A stretch of 64,000 nt of DNA from Mansonella perstans (GCA_037074765.1 JBAMDO010000209.1:30298-94297); one strand, 5' to 3'; positions 22,201-35,425 are shown, numbered from the stretch's first letter. Translations and numbers: made by a program. Notes: generated by a model not told the origin, from the letters alone.

Positions 22201-25200
22201 TCCGAGAAAAAACTACTGAGCAACAAGAAAGACCACCAACGCCAACGGAAGGTCAGATTTATGAAGTTAATTTGCTTATTTGTCATTCATTTGAAACTTT
22301 TACTGAAATATTCGTTTTCTTTCTATGTTTAACTATCTCATTTTCACTTTGAAATGCCAGATTTATTGGGCTAAAATTTATTTTTTACATTTCCTTACAA
22401 TATTTTGATTTGTAGTAATTCAACAACGGGAATTAGAGTGGCGTGAACGCCAACGTAAGCGACGTGAGAAGCATAAGCGCCGGCAAAATGAGTCGGAATC
22501 TGAGTGCTGGAATAACGAAGGTTTACCCATTGCTTCCGCACTTCTTTAGTCTTCAGTATTCCTAGATAGTTTTTTTCTTTTTTTTTTACTACATTATATT
22601 ATAAATAAAAGAATAGTAGTATTAAGGAAATAATGACGAATCACAAATAAAGAAAAGTACAGACTGACAAATAAGGTGAAGAAATAACAGTGCAGTAAAT
22701 CTAACAGTGTAATAAGTAATAGAATAATACAGCTAAGCTTGATAAATGTTATTGAATACTATCATAATACCAATTAAATATCCCTAAGACAAGTACGCTT
22801 AGATAACATGTTACAGTTATGGCAGAAAAAGAATCTTATATGAAATTCACTACTATTATTGACCAAATTTTTGAAAGTATCGATGAACAGGATTTCGTTC
22901 CAAATACAAACGGTTGTTGTGAATTATTTTTCTAGGATCGTTTAAGCATAATTAAAATATGAATTACTGTTTGAGACAAATTTGTTCATTGTTAAATTAA
23001 AGCTTAAACTTTGGATAGAATTTTGTTATTTTAGTTATTTAATTGGATGTATTTGAACTACAATATATATTTTATAATCGTTATATGTTATTTGCTCTCT
23101 CCATATCTGCATGCGCTTATCAGCCCTTGCGTAACTGATATCATAACTGAACTGGCTTAATACAAAGAATTAATAATGTAATTTTATTGCTCTAATTTTT
23201 AGCAGACGATGATGGCGGGATACCACAATATTTTTTGGATAAAGATCAGCTTGAAGAACTACGGCAGGAAGCGCAGAAATTGAAATCTTGGAAAAAAATC
23301 AATAAAGTATGCGAAAAGTCGCATTTTATGAAGTTTTTTAATTTAATTTAGTACTTATTTATAACTTTATTCTTCTATTAAAGAAGATTTATATGGAAGC
23401 ATAATTCAGGTCAATCCAGAACGTCTCGTAAAGCTTTTGACAATTCTGGAAAAGAATATACGTGATATAATAGGCGCAGAAGGGGAACAATCACTCATAA
23501 CTCTTTTTAATGAGGTGATTTTTTTTTTTTTTGAAGTTTCAGTCATAAATTTTTCAGATAACAAAAATGAGTTGAAGATGTTGTTTTATTCATTTTATCT
23601 TTATATTTTCGATTTTTACCATATAGTGATGTGTATCTTCAGTAAAATTTGGGTAAACGATAGCTACGATATTGCAGGAGAAATTAATGACGATGTTCAA
23701 ACATTGTGATCTCAAATATGTTTTAATAAATCTGCACACTACTATACAAAGAGCAGACCGATCAGTTTGATCTTTTTTTTTAGGAAGATGAGGACGATTC
23801 AGGTGAAGCATATCGTGAAGCAATCGGTGATCGTATAATGCGTGCGGCTGATGCGTCTTGTACAGCGATGCTTATAATGACATCCACGAAAATGCCCAAG
23901 CAAGTAGGGAAAATGTTGAATTATATTTCTGTTGGTAGTTGGTAATTCTATTTTATGATTTCTTTTTCGATATAGTCAAATGTCTTTTTCTCTGAGCTTG
24001 TTTTATAGTATAATTTTACATATATAGATGGTTGTTTCAGTTTGAGTCACATTGCTTCGTGAATTATTTAACAAATTTTGAATTTGTTTAAAATTTTTTA
24101 AATAATAAAAAGCATCTTTTGATTTTTTCAGGTATTTATCGAAGACCCAATTGATCGTTCCATACAACTCTGTAAACAGTTCCTTCATAATATTGTCTAT
24201 CCGACATCCGATAGTTCATGTCGTACTTCCAACAAAGGACGAAAGAACGGTAAGTACAAACTAGAAATATAGAGTTAAAATTCCAGTTATGCGTATTTCT
24301 CAATTAATTTTTGCTGTTCTATTTGCAGAAGATAGGAAACGAAAGAGATCTGTAAGTAGTAATGCTCGATCATGCATCATCACAAACATTTACACTCGTG
24401 TTACTGAACTTATCGGATGCTTTGCTGAGCTTGTAAGACTTTTTTTTCTTAAATTAGAATTTGGGAAATAGAGTTATCTCGTTCGTTTTAGATAGAGATT
24501 CTAGGTTTTCAAAATTGCAGTTCAAGTTGAATGAATTTCAGGGCAAGATTTGGAATAAGAATTTGAATTTAGGATTTGATAATATTCAATAATTAAATCT
24601 ACTTTTGACAGTTAAATTGTTAGTTCAAGTTGTTTTCATCTCTTGAAATAGCTTCCAATTTGTTTTTCCTGTTTAGTGAGACTCGATTTTTTGTTTGATT
24701 GCATTTATCATAAAAGAATTAAGTTTTACAGAAGTGTTTTGAAGTGTCAGTGAATTCATTAAATCGAACACTATTTTTTATTTTTGAAAATTTCAGGTCC
24801 GTACTCAATCCTTAACAGATACAGCCATCCTGCAGCTATGTTCTCTTGCATCAGGACCATTCTTTGTAGATAATGTTGGTGAATTACAAATGCAATCTAT
24901 TAAACTTCTTTCGGCGATTTTTTCGCGTTATGAGAATTTCCGGAAAAGCATCATCCAAGTTAGTAACAATGTTGTGATTAATTCGATTTTTCTAATTTTG
25001 TCAGTGAAGAAGAAATCTCAAATTAATTTTTGAAAAATTTCAAGGATTTGCTCAGTTCTGTTCATCGTCTACCTCCGACAAAAACTTCCAAAAATAGTTA
25101 TCGTATGACTGCTGATGAATGGATTAGTAACATGACTGTCCTTATTATGCAACTTGTGCAGAGTGTTGTCAAGGTAAATAGTTAATTGTTTTTAACTTTT

Positions 25201-28200
25201 TTTATCCTATTTGCTGTTAAAAATTGTTTTTATTATACTTTGTTTTGGTTACGTCGAAGGAGGAGATGGGAGGAAAATTTTTTCTTCTCTTCCATTTAGT
25301 TTTGTCGATTATATTTTTGGAGTTTACTATGAATGGATATGATGCAATTGTTGTTTTAACTGAAGAAAGTAAGGTATGATGAGATATGTCAACATTTTTT
25401 TCTTGTTATATTTTTCATCAAAGCATATGTAACATGAGATATCACAGCTTATTTCAAATTAATTTACGCTATAATTTTTCTTCATATTATCGGTGAAAGA
25501 TCCTTGAATTATATGATGAAGAAAATTAGAGTGTCGATAAAATGTGGAAACATCTGATTCAATATTGCAGGTTCCACGACGACGACGATCCGATGATCCT
25601 TTTGATGTTGATGAAGAAACAACAACTGATGATGCCATAGTCAAGGATTCTGTGGTTGAATGTCAAAAAATCGCTTCATTGTTTCTTAGTGGATTCTTGG
25701 CTAAGTAAGTTTGTTAAATATCGTTTTTCATCGCTAACCAGCAGTTTGTTTTGATTGGTAGATTAATCTATCGATGTTTAAATTTATAGAATAATTAGAG
25801 GCGTAATGGATTAATGCTATTTTTTTGTATTAATTTGACATTTTCGAGTGAGTGAATTATAGATTTTTGAACTCAAATATGCAAATTTCGTTTTTTTCTT
25901 TTTTTACCTTTCGATATGCATCACTGTCTCTTTGGATTACAGATGTACAGCCAAATCGGAAGAAGATTATCGACGCCTTTTTGATCAGTTTGTGCATGAT
26001 TTGCTTACGGCTTTGTATAAGCCTGAATGGCCTGCTGCTGAAATGCTTTTGACATTGTTAGGCAATGTCCTGGTTACTTTTTATCGTTCGAAAAATGTTG
26101 ATATGTCACTGAGAATTGCCAGGTAACTTTAACATTGTCCTAATATATAATGAATTAAGTACGACAAGACTTTAAAAGTATGACACTCATAAGATAGGTA
26201 ATTAAAATTTTTGAGAGAATGTTGCATTTTCTGTGCATAATTCTGTTTTATATTTTCAGATTTCATCTTCCTACTTTTAATTTTGCTTTACAGCTTGGAT
26301 TATTTGGGTACAGTAACTGCTTCACTGCGTAAAGACATGCAGCAAACGATATCGGATGATATTCGTTTAGATGTAGTTGTTAAAACACTTCTATACGAAG
26401 AGCTTGAAGAAGAGGAACAGACCGGCGATATAGATACTATTGATATCAGTCATGTTAGTTTTTCCTGTTATAAATATAAGTCAATACCAGCTTGTAGGAA
26501 CTGTTTGATTCACTGCTTTTTCCAGAAAATTTACCGTACCAGTTTTAATCGATCTCTTTAATATACCGATTTGTTAAGCTAGCATGTTTGACTGTTTAGT
26601 TTCAGTTGAATTAATAATAATTAATACCAACAAACCCATTCATCTCGGTTTACTTAAATCTTCTGAAACACTTGTATCATTCTAGTCTTACATTTCTCAG
26701 CTCGTAAGATGTCGAGATGGACTTTTATAGCTCTTTATTTTTACTCCAGCTTAGGGAAGGTAAAATTGGAAATTCACTTATCAGTGATTTCATTTCTCAA
26801 AATCTTTTGTGATTCTCAGTATCTCAATTCTAAGTTCCAGTTATTTGAAATCGTGGCTGATTTTGTTCAAACTGATTTTAAAACTTCTATGAGGTCTGTT
26901 TCATTTTAAATGTCTTCTTTGCAGATGTCAGCAGCAGATAAGATGAAAAAAGTTCAACGAGCCTTGATTGATTATCTCGTTGAAAGAAGAGGTGATGCTG
27001 ATGTTTCCATCGAGGTATTTGATTTTTTACATACAATTGCTAATATGCTTTATTCATAGGCATACAGAACCATTCTGTTTTCCCTCAAGCATTTTTTGAA
27101 TAATTCTTTTGTCCTATGCAAAAATATTCCTTTCCTCAGTATTTTGGCGTTTTTTTTTTTTTTGTTTTTGCATTTAATTTTTGTTGCTAAAATTTTCAGC
27201 TATATTAAAAAATTTTTAGTACGCCGTAATGTTTTATGTGGGTATTTGGTACAAGGAATTATATGAAGAAGCGGAATCGGCAAAGCAAAAGTTGAAGCAA
27301 ATCATGAATAGTTCCGAAATCAATGATAAAGAGAAACGGAAATTTGAAAAGAAATCTGCTAGGGTCAGATTATTTTTATGTTCGAAATTTTAATTGTGAA
27401 ACTCTTTATTTCTTAATTTTGGCGTTTAAAAATACTGGTACTTTTGTTAAGTGTTTTCTCTATTTAATAATTGGTTGTATAATGGAGACATAATTCATAA
27501 TTGAGCTTAACATATCCAGTATTCACGCAATCATCACAACTTACTAAACAGAAAACAATTTTGATGATTAATTATTTTTAAATACGATATTATGATGGCT
27601 AGCAAGGATTTTTTTTTTCACACTGTTTGCTAATGAATTTAGGTTTTGGAACGATGTCAACTAATGAAAATATTTCTTATTAAAACTGCTGATAAAAGGC
27701 ATATCAGAAAACGTGCTGAACTAATTGCGTATGTTTTTTTTTAAACTTATTAATGTAACTAAATTATGATTCCAGTTATAACTGGTTTTGTTTCTTTGAA
27801 ATTCAAAAGTAAAGGAAAGCGTAAAATTATAACTATGAAATACTCTTTGTAGTAATCAGCTTTTAGATGGTATAATAATATTTTTTTCTTATTAGCTTTC
27901 CATTATCTTTAAGCAATAGATCATTTTCTTTTTTTCTGTTTTGTTTTGTTTTTGTTCAAACTTTTAGTGGCTTGGCTTTTCATTGCATCACGGTTCAAAC
28001 TTTACAAGAAAAATAGTTGTAGAAGGAAGGAGTTTTTCTTTACCATTGCAAATTTATCCACTTAGTTGGTTCTTTTATATTTGCTATGAATTATGCGTTT
28101 GTTTACCTGTTGATTACATGCATTTATGCTACATTCTTTATTTTTTTAGACGAACTGGTAACATTCTCATGGATAGTGACGCATCATGGCTTGTACGATT

Positions 28201-31200
28201 TTTGGCTTCAAGTCGAGAATTTAGCCAATCGTTTTTGACATACCTCAATCACGTTAGTATATTCTGAAGAAATTTACGTTTATTTATAAATGGAAGCTGC
28301 CAACAAGTCTTATAGTGATTTAAAAGAAATTGTTTCAGATTTTGTATGGCATACATGCGGAACAAGCAGTAGGTTTAAGGACCAAAGCAATGCGATGTTT
28401 AACTTTGATCATTGAAGCTGATCATTCAGTTTTAAAAATTGTAGGTCTTTTTTTATCTCATGAAGTATCAAAAAACATTCTTAAAGTAAGATTAACAAAG
28501 TTAGCTATTTTCAGTGTTTTGTAGCAATGATGACATCTGGATTCTATTCCGTAGATTTTCATGATTTCATGTTATTTGTGTATTTGTATCTGCGCATACA
28601 TTTTTTAAACATTTTTCGTGAATATTTTCATAAAGGCAAGTCCATTCGAAGAGCAATTAATACATTTTTACAGCCTGAAGTACGCAAAGCAGTTCAGGCA
28701 AGAATGATGGATCCGAATGCAGCAGTTCGTGAAGCGACCACTGAGCTTATTGGAAAGTATTTAATCGCAAAACCGGATTATATTCCGCAGTATTATTCAT
28801 TATTAATTGAGCGCATCAAGGTTACTAATTCAAAGGAGATTTCAAATTTGAAAAGAAATTGCAAATAATACTTTTGTTTGTTTTTTGTTTGTATGTTGAG
28901 CGGCAAATCTGTTTACAAGTTTTTAAAGTTGATTTATAGTTTTTATATATGTTTCTTCCAGTCAAGTTTGAGTCGTTTTATGTAATGTTTTTTGTTCGTA
29001 CTTTTGAATTTAGGATTCTGGTGTAGCAGTTCGGAAGCGTATAATACGTATATTGCGTGAAATTTGCGAAAAACAGCCTGACTATGAAAAAATGCCGGAA
29101 ATTTTGGCACGGATCGTGCGTCGTATATCGGATGAAGAAGGAGTGAAGAAACTAACCATTGATACAATGCAAGGCTTATTGTTTCAACCTGCTCGTGAAC
29201 GTGATTCTGCTCAACTAATCAATAAGGTATGATTTATTATTTATCTACAAATGAAGTTTTTCAGAGACTCTTTGAGGGAGAAAACAATGAGGGAAGCATT
29301 ATAAAGAGTGATTTTTTTCTTTTTCCTGTTTCACCTTTCTATGTCTTTTTTGTCATTTTTAGGTAATGACCTTAACTGATATGGTCCAAATATGTGTCAA
29401 AGAAAATACATTAGACTTCTTCGAACAGTTGCTAAATAATTTACTTAAAACCAATGATCGAACATTGCTATTCGCTTCACGGCAGATTGTGGATACATTA
29501 GTAGACAACGTCCTTACTTTGGATTCTAAAATGGCTCTAGGTGATTCAAATTTTTGCAGTTTTATTTCAAAATTTCATTGTATTAACTTCATATTTTATT
29601 CATGTATAGCTTAATTATAACTTTATTTTTTGCGCGTTCTTTTAAGATTTTTTAGCTTTTTAGTTTTGAAAAATGTGAATTGCTGTATTTTTTTATTATT
29701 AAGGTGGTAATGAAGTAATAAATAGTGCCGAGGAACGCACTTCTATGAACGCAGCGGCAGCTCATAAAGAACATCAAGAACGTATGTTGGCTTGTCTATC
29801 CACCTTATCACTGTTCAGCAAAGCAAAACCAGATTTAATGGTCAAACATGCCGAAACACTGCAACCATATTTGTCAATGAATATGAACGGACCAGCGGAG
29901 CAACAAGTTATGAATCAGGTACCCGTTAATTTATAGCAGCTTTTACGAAGCATCTATCAAAATTATTTGAAAGTTGAAGATTCATGTATTTACAAAGCCT
30001 CCTGAAGATTCGGATAATTTTTGGTCAAATTTGGATATTTTTGAAAGTTTTGTTCTTAATTAATTCTGCTTGCAATTTCAGTATAGATATAATGTAAATC
30101 TTAATCTTAATGAAGGTGATCAATATGTTGGAAAGAGTGGTTCCACTGATGGATCATCCATCAGAATCATTTCTCAAAACACTGGATGAAAGTTTATATC
30201 AATTAGTGAAAGATGGTGGCATGCGTATCATTGCTTCATCTTTAGCTTGTAGTGCAGCTATATATAATAAGTGGAAAAAAAGAACTCCAGCTGTTATCGA
30301 GACATTTTTCAAGTACTTGAGTAAGTTCTTGCTTTCCACAAAATCTCCATAAGGATTATAAACAGTCATTATTTATTGCACTGTGTGAGATTTTTTTTAA
30401 ACAAAATTTAATATATGAAAGCTCCCTTTCTTTAAAGTTTAATTCCTCATACGACACCGAAACATCTTCATACTATAACAACCTTTTGCTTTTTTTTCAA
30501 TTGAATAATTCCCGAAACAGTAAACTGATCGGTTTTTTTTTTTCATACAGTACTTGTTCATTCGCTCTCAAATTTTGATCAGAAAGTGCCAGATTTATTG
30601 CTTTCACCTCTTGGAGAAAAATTTCCAGCCTTTTTTAGCCGGTTCATCAATTGAATAATACTAGCAGCCGTGATTCTCGGCTGTCATGATTCTCGACCAG
30701 ATTCTCGGCGGCCATGATTCTCGGCTAATGACGCCAGTTTATTGTCGCGAAAAAGCTTTGTTAAGGAAATTACTGAACTGAGGAAAAAACAAAATTACAT
30801 GATGCCTTTTGTTATAGTACAAAAATAGTTCGGTGTGAAGAAATTAACCGAACAGTTTATTATCATGCAGATTCAATGAAAAATATAAATGTAATAGTGA
30901 ACAAAAATAAAAAGAAGTAATAATATAATATTTGTGGAATGATTTTGAGGGCAACTAAGAGATGTAGCTAGTGTACTATAAAAAGACTTAAACTCTAAAG
31001 GGAGAAGGCTTTATATATTTTGTTTTTGAGAAATTAATCAATCAAATTGCAAGGAGTTACAAATATTGTAAATGTTTGTGAAGTGAAAGTGTCATAGAAT
31101 ACCATAAATTAGGATTATTTATAAAATGGATTTAAAAACATAAATATCTAAAAGCAAAATAGTAAGTCAAATTGTGGCATTTTCACATAAACCTTATTAC

Positions 31201-34200
31201 TGTCACAAAATAAATACTTTTTTAAACATATGAAACTTTAAAAACAAGAGTAAATCACTTTTGTTACTTAATGAAAAAACATAAAGTTGGTTTGGGGCCA
31301 GATAATTTTATAATGCAATTATTTTCGGTTTATGCGGCAATCCTATCTCATATATTGCCATGGTAACTCATTGCTTGGATTTTCTACTAACATAAATTAA
31401 CGTAATTTTTGTTTGGTATATTGGATCAGTAATTATCTGTGTACCTTGCAGAGTACTTGCATCAAGTAAAAGAGGATGTATTGCGAAAGCAGAGTCCTGG
31501 AATTCTACCAGTAAAGAAACCAATGGTGTTAAGGTGTGGAGTTGATAATAATTCTAGTATTTAGTAACTTTACTAATTAACTAGTTATTATCACCTCTCT
31601 GATTATTTTCTTTTTTACATAATTATTGATTTATTTATGTTTCAAACCATTTAATTTTTGCGATTTTAATCTAAAATTTGAATTCACTGGTTTTTTCCAG
31701 ATCGTTATTTTCTATCGGTTTGATGTCACGCTATTTCGATTTGGATGCAATATCGGAAAATGATAAAGAAGCGAAGAAATTTCTAGATTTGGATACATTT
31801 TCTCTTTCAGCAGAAGTAAATGAAAGGCATGATGAAGACGAGAAACAATGCTCAAAATCCGGTCTTTTTGTTGAAATGATTTTCCAAGTTTTGATAACAT
31901 TCTGCAGATATCGTGATGGTGATATCCGGTTAAAAGCTATGAATGCTATTGGTTAGTATGATTTTTAGTTAGTCCGAGATGGATATAGAATTTTGAACAT
32001 TTAAAAATTTAAACAACTGATTTTTTCTGAAATAATCTTTTGTTTATCATTTCTAGGAAATTTCACAGCAACTAATTCGGAATATCTGACACGGACAGAG
32101 TTGCGAAATATCTATATGACATTGCTGGGAACTGACGATAAGGAATATTTGGGCTTGAGAATACAAACGCTAAAGAATTTGGAATTATTTTTGAGTGCTG
32201 AAGAAACAAAAATGATCAAAAACAATAGTGAATGTAGGTTTATTTTATGGAAATTAAATTGGAATTCAGAAAAAATTTGTATTTGAATTCAGTCCTGGCT
32301 TAGTAAGAGCTTAATAATGATTTAGTGGTGTGTATGCACAATAATACATAGCTATGAAATGCTCAAGCAGTTTGTGAAACGCTTATTGAGGCGCTAAAAC
32401 CGGATGTTTTAGATTCAGTAACTAGTTGCGTTAAATAAAGATTTGAATTGTGTTCGTAACACCACTTTAAGGCTAAATTTAGGAAGTACCATTATTGCTC
32501 TCAGTTAATTAAATAATTGTTTTTGCATGTACGATATGAGTAAAATAGAATGCTTTCCATTCTGTAAATATACCACTATAGGGCATGTGTCAAAAGAAGA
32601 ACATGATTTGAAAGAAATGGAATTGGCGAATTCCGGATTAGCTTCCGCGATCATACAGCTTTACTGGAATGCCGTGCTGAACTCATATTATAATGCAAGT
32701 GATGCTGTACGAACTGCTGCTGTCCAGGTAATCGTGAAATCCGTCATTTGTACGCTATTTTCAAGATGCGAATCATGAAGTGGATTTCTGTTCTTTGGGA
32801 TAGTTTATCAGTGATATTGGAAAATGATGAAGTGTAGAGGATGCAGAAATTTCCAGTTTTTTTTTCCTTTTTTTGTTTTGCAGATTCTGTAGTTAATGTC
32901 TGAGCAATAAAAATTTTTTGTAGGTTGCGATTTTAACCCTAAGCCAAGGGTTGGTGACGCCTGGTTCATCAATTCCAACACTGATTGCCATGTCTACTGA
33001 TCGAAATACTCTTGTCCGAAACAAAGTAGAAAATTTATTAAGGGATATCGATTCAAAATATGCTGGGATGGTTCCGGTTGGTGCTCTGCATCATCTTTTT
33101 CTCTTTTTTCATTTAGCGATATTGACTCAGTAAGATAAGAATTGATAGTATCATTTTTTCTTAGTTATTTCACCCATCCTGGTGATTGATGGCAGTGGAA
33201 ATTTTAACTGATATATATATATATATATCAGTTTAGAAATTATATATATTTTGTTCAGATTTCTAGATTTTGAGATGATTACAGAGTAAAGCAGTAGCAG
33301 GTATTCGTTGTTCATTTCGTTTACATATGATCATAAAAAAGGATTCAGAATCTGTTGTGCGCGGTATTCGAGTCTGTGATCAAGCAGTAACTGCTGCAGG
33401 TTATTGTTTTCAGTTAAAGAATTGTTTTCTCAGTGACTAAATTATTTTTTCTTGCGTATTTCACAAGAAAAATGGGGAATTTTTGAATTTCTCATTTTTA
33501 GGTTCTGGCGGCAATCCTAAATTGATAAACGGAGTACCGAAAATGACGAATGATGGACAAGCATTATTGAGTGGTCTGTACCAAAATCTTCGCAGTAATC
33601 GGCAACAACGAAGAAGCTTTTTATCTTCTATTCTTCGATTATTTTCCGAGGATTCTCGAGAAGTTTGGATCAGGATTTTTTTTTCAGTTTTTTCTTGAAA
33701 TCCTGAAAAATTTCAGTTATGCTAAAATAGATGTCTTTTTTTATCTTTTGATGCATTATAGAAGCTGACATTGGAAGAATGGCTTTTCGTCGCGGATAAT
33801 CTAGCGATGTTTCCATATCAGGTGATAGATGAGCCGTTATATGTTATCCGTCGAATAGAATCTATTGTTTCAATTAGCGGACAAAATATAATTAACAACT
33901 TCATGGGACAACTTCTTCCTCGATCGAGCAGTGTAGAAGATGATGATGAAGCTGAATATACGCCCGAACTTATCTACAGTAAGTTTCAACCTGCTCTTTT
34001 TCATACTATTGTCTTTTGTCACTGTTATTATAATTATTTTTGGCATTATTATTGCTTACTATATCATATTATTGCTACTATCACCATATACCGTTGTTAC
34101 TGTTATTGTCGTCATTAACATTATTATTATTGTCATTAGTCGTTTTTATTCTATAGCTATCTGCTTTGATCTCTTTCTGAAATTATAGGATTCAGCATAA

Positions 34201-35297
34201 ATTTCCCTTTTGGTTCACCATAGATAGGTTTTATCGAGTTTTGACATATCGTACATAACTGAAGTTACATCTGCGGAAAGCAGGCGAATGTTTTGACTAT
34301 CCATAGAAAAGTGATGTTTAAAGATTGATTGTACTGAAAATAAGTAGAAGGTTACCGAGCGTAAGCAAAATAATAGTAATAATTTAGGAAACGTTAAGGG
34401 TATCGGATGGGAACTCCTATAAAATATGGTTGTTCAACGTAGTTGCCCATCTTTTCTTTTTTTTTTGGTCTAAGCAAGTTAAAATTATGCTTATATCTTT
34501 TTGCAGGACGATTTCCAGAAGATAAGAGTATGCTTCATGAATGTATGAAAAATAGTCAAGCATGCTTCATATTACTTTATCTGAAAAATTTCTTGATGAA
34601 ACTTTACGGATTCAGTGATGCGTAAGTTACTGTAATTATTTTAGTTTATTTTCATTTGCACTTTTCTCGAATGGTTTTAACTATAATAATAATGATTGCA
34701 TATATGATTGCTACTCGTATTGATTGTTTTGCATGTTAAACCATTTCTTTGATAAATTCTGCAGATAATTAATTAGAATTTTATTTCTCTTTTCATACCA
34801 TTTCTTCAAATTTTTTTTTAGAAAAGTACAAGAATATAGCCCATCAGAAGCAGCGAAAGTTTATGAAAAATCTGTTAATAGTCGGCGTAATATGTTGATG
34901 TTCAATCCACATTCAGCGCTTCAAGAACTTCGTCCGGAAACAGCCCAGAAACATGACACGGTTAATGGACATATCGAAATGGCTAATCAAATTGTAGCTG
35001 TAAGTTGTTCTTTTAAGTGATAATTTATTTTTGTTAATCCATGATCACGAAAATTTGGAGTTTTCTTCTCAACAAAAAAAAATTTTCTTCATTTTTTAGT
35101 TTCGAAATATGTTGTTATCATTGGATCGTGATAATGATGATGAGCATGATGGAACAGATATAGGATTGATGGATACAACGATATCAAAAGATACCATAAA
35201 TACCGTAATGAAAGATGAGAATCAGGAAACACATATAGCTGATAATATTTCCGAAACTACCAATCTTAGTGAAGCTGATGCTATATCATCAATCTGA
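17116..35297 (+). CDS. scc-2: Cohesin loader SCC2/Nipped-B/NIPBL
   Basis: With MAU2/SCC4 this HEAT-repeat protein loads cohesin onto DNA in the nucleus and stimulates its ATPase. My spliced model has about 47 coding exons, one continuous frame and about 2183 residues; human NIPBL is 2804. Recognised blocks in order: a Q-rich, prion-like N-terminus (1-225), a MAU2-binding-type motif (about 268-295), a charged linker, then the conserved region from RIMRAADAS (about 735) through KPEWPAAEMLL, SLDYLGTV, ASLRKD, RTKAMRCL, QYYSLLIERI, HPSESFL, NRQQRRSFLSS, VADNLAMFPYQ and YSPSEAAKVYEKS to an acidic tail. The start ATG at 17116 is the first in-frame ATG of the exon that splices into 17339; earlier exons cannot be excluded. 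An AATAAA lies 123 bases after the stop. Exon lists are in the next entries. Confidence 0.97.
19352..20128 (+). CDS. scc-2: scc-2 exons 7-8: MAU2-binding-type motif
   Basis: Exons 19352-19526 and 19980-20128. With the donor AAAT|GTATGA at 19527 the junction encodes PIHLAGCHTLTKLVNHLPF followed by PSLYLP. This matches the start of vertebrate NIPBL (PITTLAGIASLTDLLNQLPL, then PSPLP), the segment known to bind MAU2/SCC4. An alternative donor at 19506 keeps the frame but loses seven motif residues, so I prefer the later one. The following residues (KEVLIQAIEAISQIETSE) start a conserved helical region. Confidence 0.85.
20340..23306 (+). CDS. scc-2: scc-2 exons 9-17: linker region
   Basis: Exons: 20340-20399, 20467-20601, 20874-20966, 21119-21353 (a donor at 21370 is possible, but only 21353 keeps frame with the next exon), 21667-21776, 21953-22010, 22084-22251, 22416-22520 and 23203-23306. 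The middle is rich in basic clusters (EGRRRRQRTKTYEEEQ; ERQRKRREKHKRRQ), as expected of a disordered nuclear linker with localisation signals, and ends at the acidic ADDDGGIPQYFL before the HEAT region. Exon 12 is the least certain boundary in the gene. Confidence 0.8.
23410..30320 (+). CDS. scc-2: scc-2 exons 18-36: HEAT-repeat core, first half
   Basis: Exons: 23410-23514, 23784-23903, 24132-24249, 24329-24432, 24797-24958, 25045-25173, 25571-25704, 25943-26122, 26294-26453, 26925-27014, 27220-27363, 27643-27728, 28150-28252, 28339-28440, 28674-28820, 29014-29226, 29363-29540, 29704-29918 and 30116-30320. Matches to NIPBL are dense: LTDTAILQLCSLASGPFFV, KPEWPAAEMLLTLLGNVLV, SLDYLGTVTASLRKD, MDPNAAVREATTELIGKYL, DFFEQLLNNLLK and LERVVPLMDHPSESFLKT. 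The acceptor of the last exon (TTAATGAAG at 30115) is unlike the usual TTTCAG, but the stop in the sequence before it forces this choice. Confidence 0.93.
30551..30654 (+). CDS. scc-2: Possible alternative terminal exon of scc-2
   Basis: Inside the 1.13-kb intron 36 an acceptor TTTCATACAG is followed by a frame that joins exon 36 in phase. It reads LVHSLSNFDQKVPDLLLSPL and then GEKFPAFFSRFIN before a TGA at 30652. Codon use looks genuine. If used, it would end the protein in mid-HEAT region at about residue 1580. It may instead be a decayed exon fragment. No close AATAAA follows; the nearest is about 0.5 kb on. Confidence 0.35.
30672..30725. repeat. Short GATTCTCGGC repeat in scc-2 intron 36
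   Basis: GATTCTCG occurs at 30672, 30688, 30700 and 30716, spaced 16, 12 and 16 bases. It is much richer in GC than the surrounding intron. Confidence 0.85.
31452..35297 (+). CDS. scc-2: scc-2 exons 37-47: HEAT-repeat core, second half, and tail
   Basis: Exons: 31452-31533, 31701-31951, 32057-32233, 32582-32727, 32924-33076, 33285-33399, 33502-33662, 33762-33978, 34507-34621, 34822-34999 and 35100-35297. Family matches include LRSLFSIGLMSRYFD, LRIQTLKNLELFL, DSKYAGMVP, SKAVAGIRCSF, LYQNLRSNRQQRRSFL, FVADNLAMFPYQ, LKNFLMKLYGFSDA and YSPSEAAKVYEKSVN. The tail is D/E/T-rich (RDNDDEHDGTDIGLMD) and much shorter than in human, with no chromatin-reader motif visible. Confidence 0.95.
33206..33233. 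repeat. AT-repeat palindrome in scc-2 intron 41
   Basis: AACTG, then nine AT dinucleotides, then CAGTT: a perfect 28-base inverted repeat able to form a cruciform or an RNA hairpin. Confidence 0.9.
33995..34145. repeat. TTA/TTG/ATT trinucleotide tract in scc-2 intron 44
   Basis: Degenerate triplet repeats (TTATTATTG-like) fill this part of the intron. Open frames over it are low-complexity artefacts. Confidence 0.7.
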
Positions 35298-35419
35298 AGT
35301 ACTTCAGTTATACATACGTTCATTCAGTCTCTTTAGAAAATGGCGAAAGTTTGCTTCATCTATCCTTACCTGCCTAAATTGTGCATTATTTGATACATTT
35401 AACAAACTTAGTCTCAGGA

Positions 35420-35425
35420 AATAAA
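35420..35425 (+). terminator. scc-2: Poly(A) signal of scc-2
   Basis: A canonical AATAAA lies 123 bases after the scc-2 stop codon, at a normal nematode 3' UTR distance. Confidence 0.6.
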
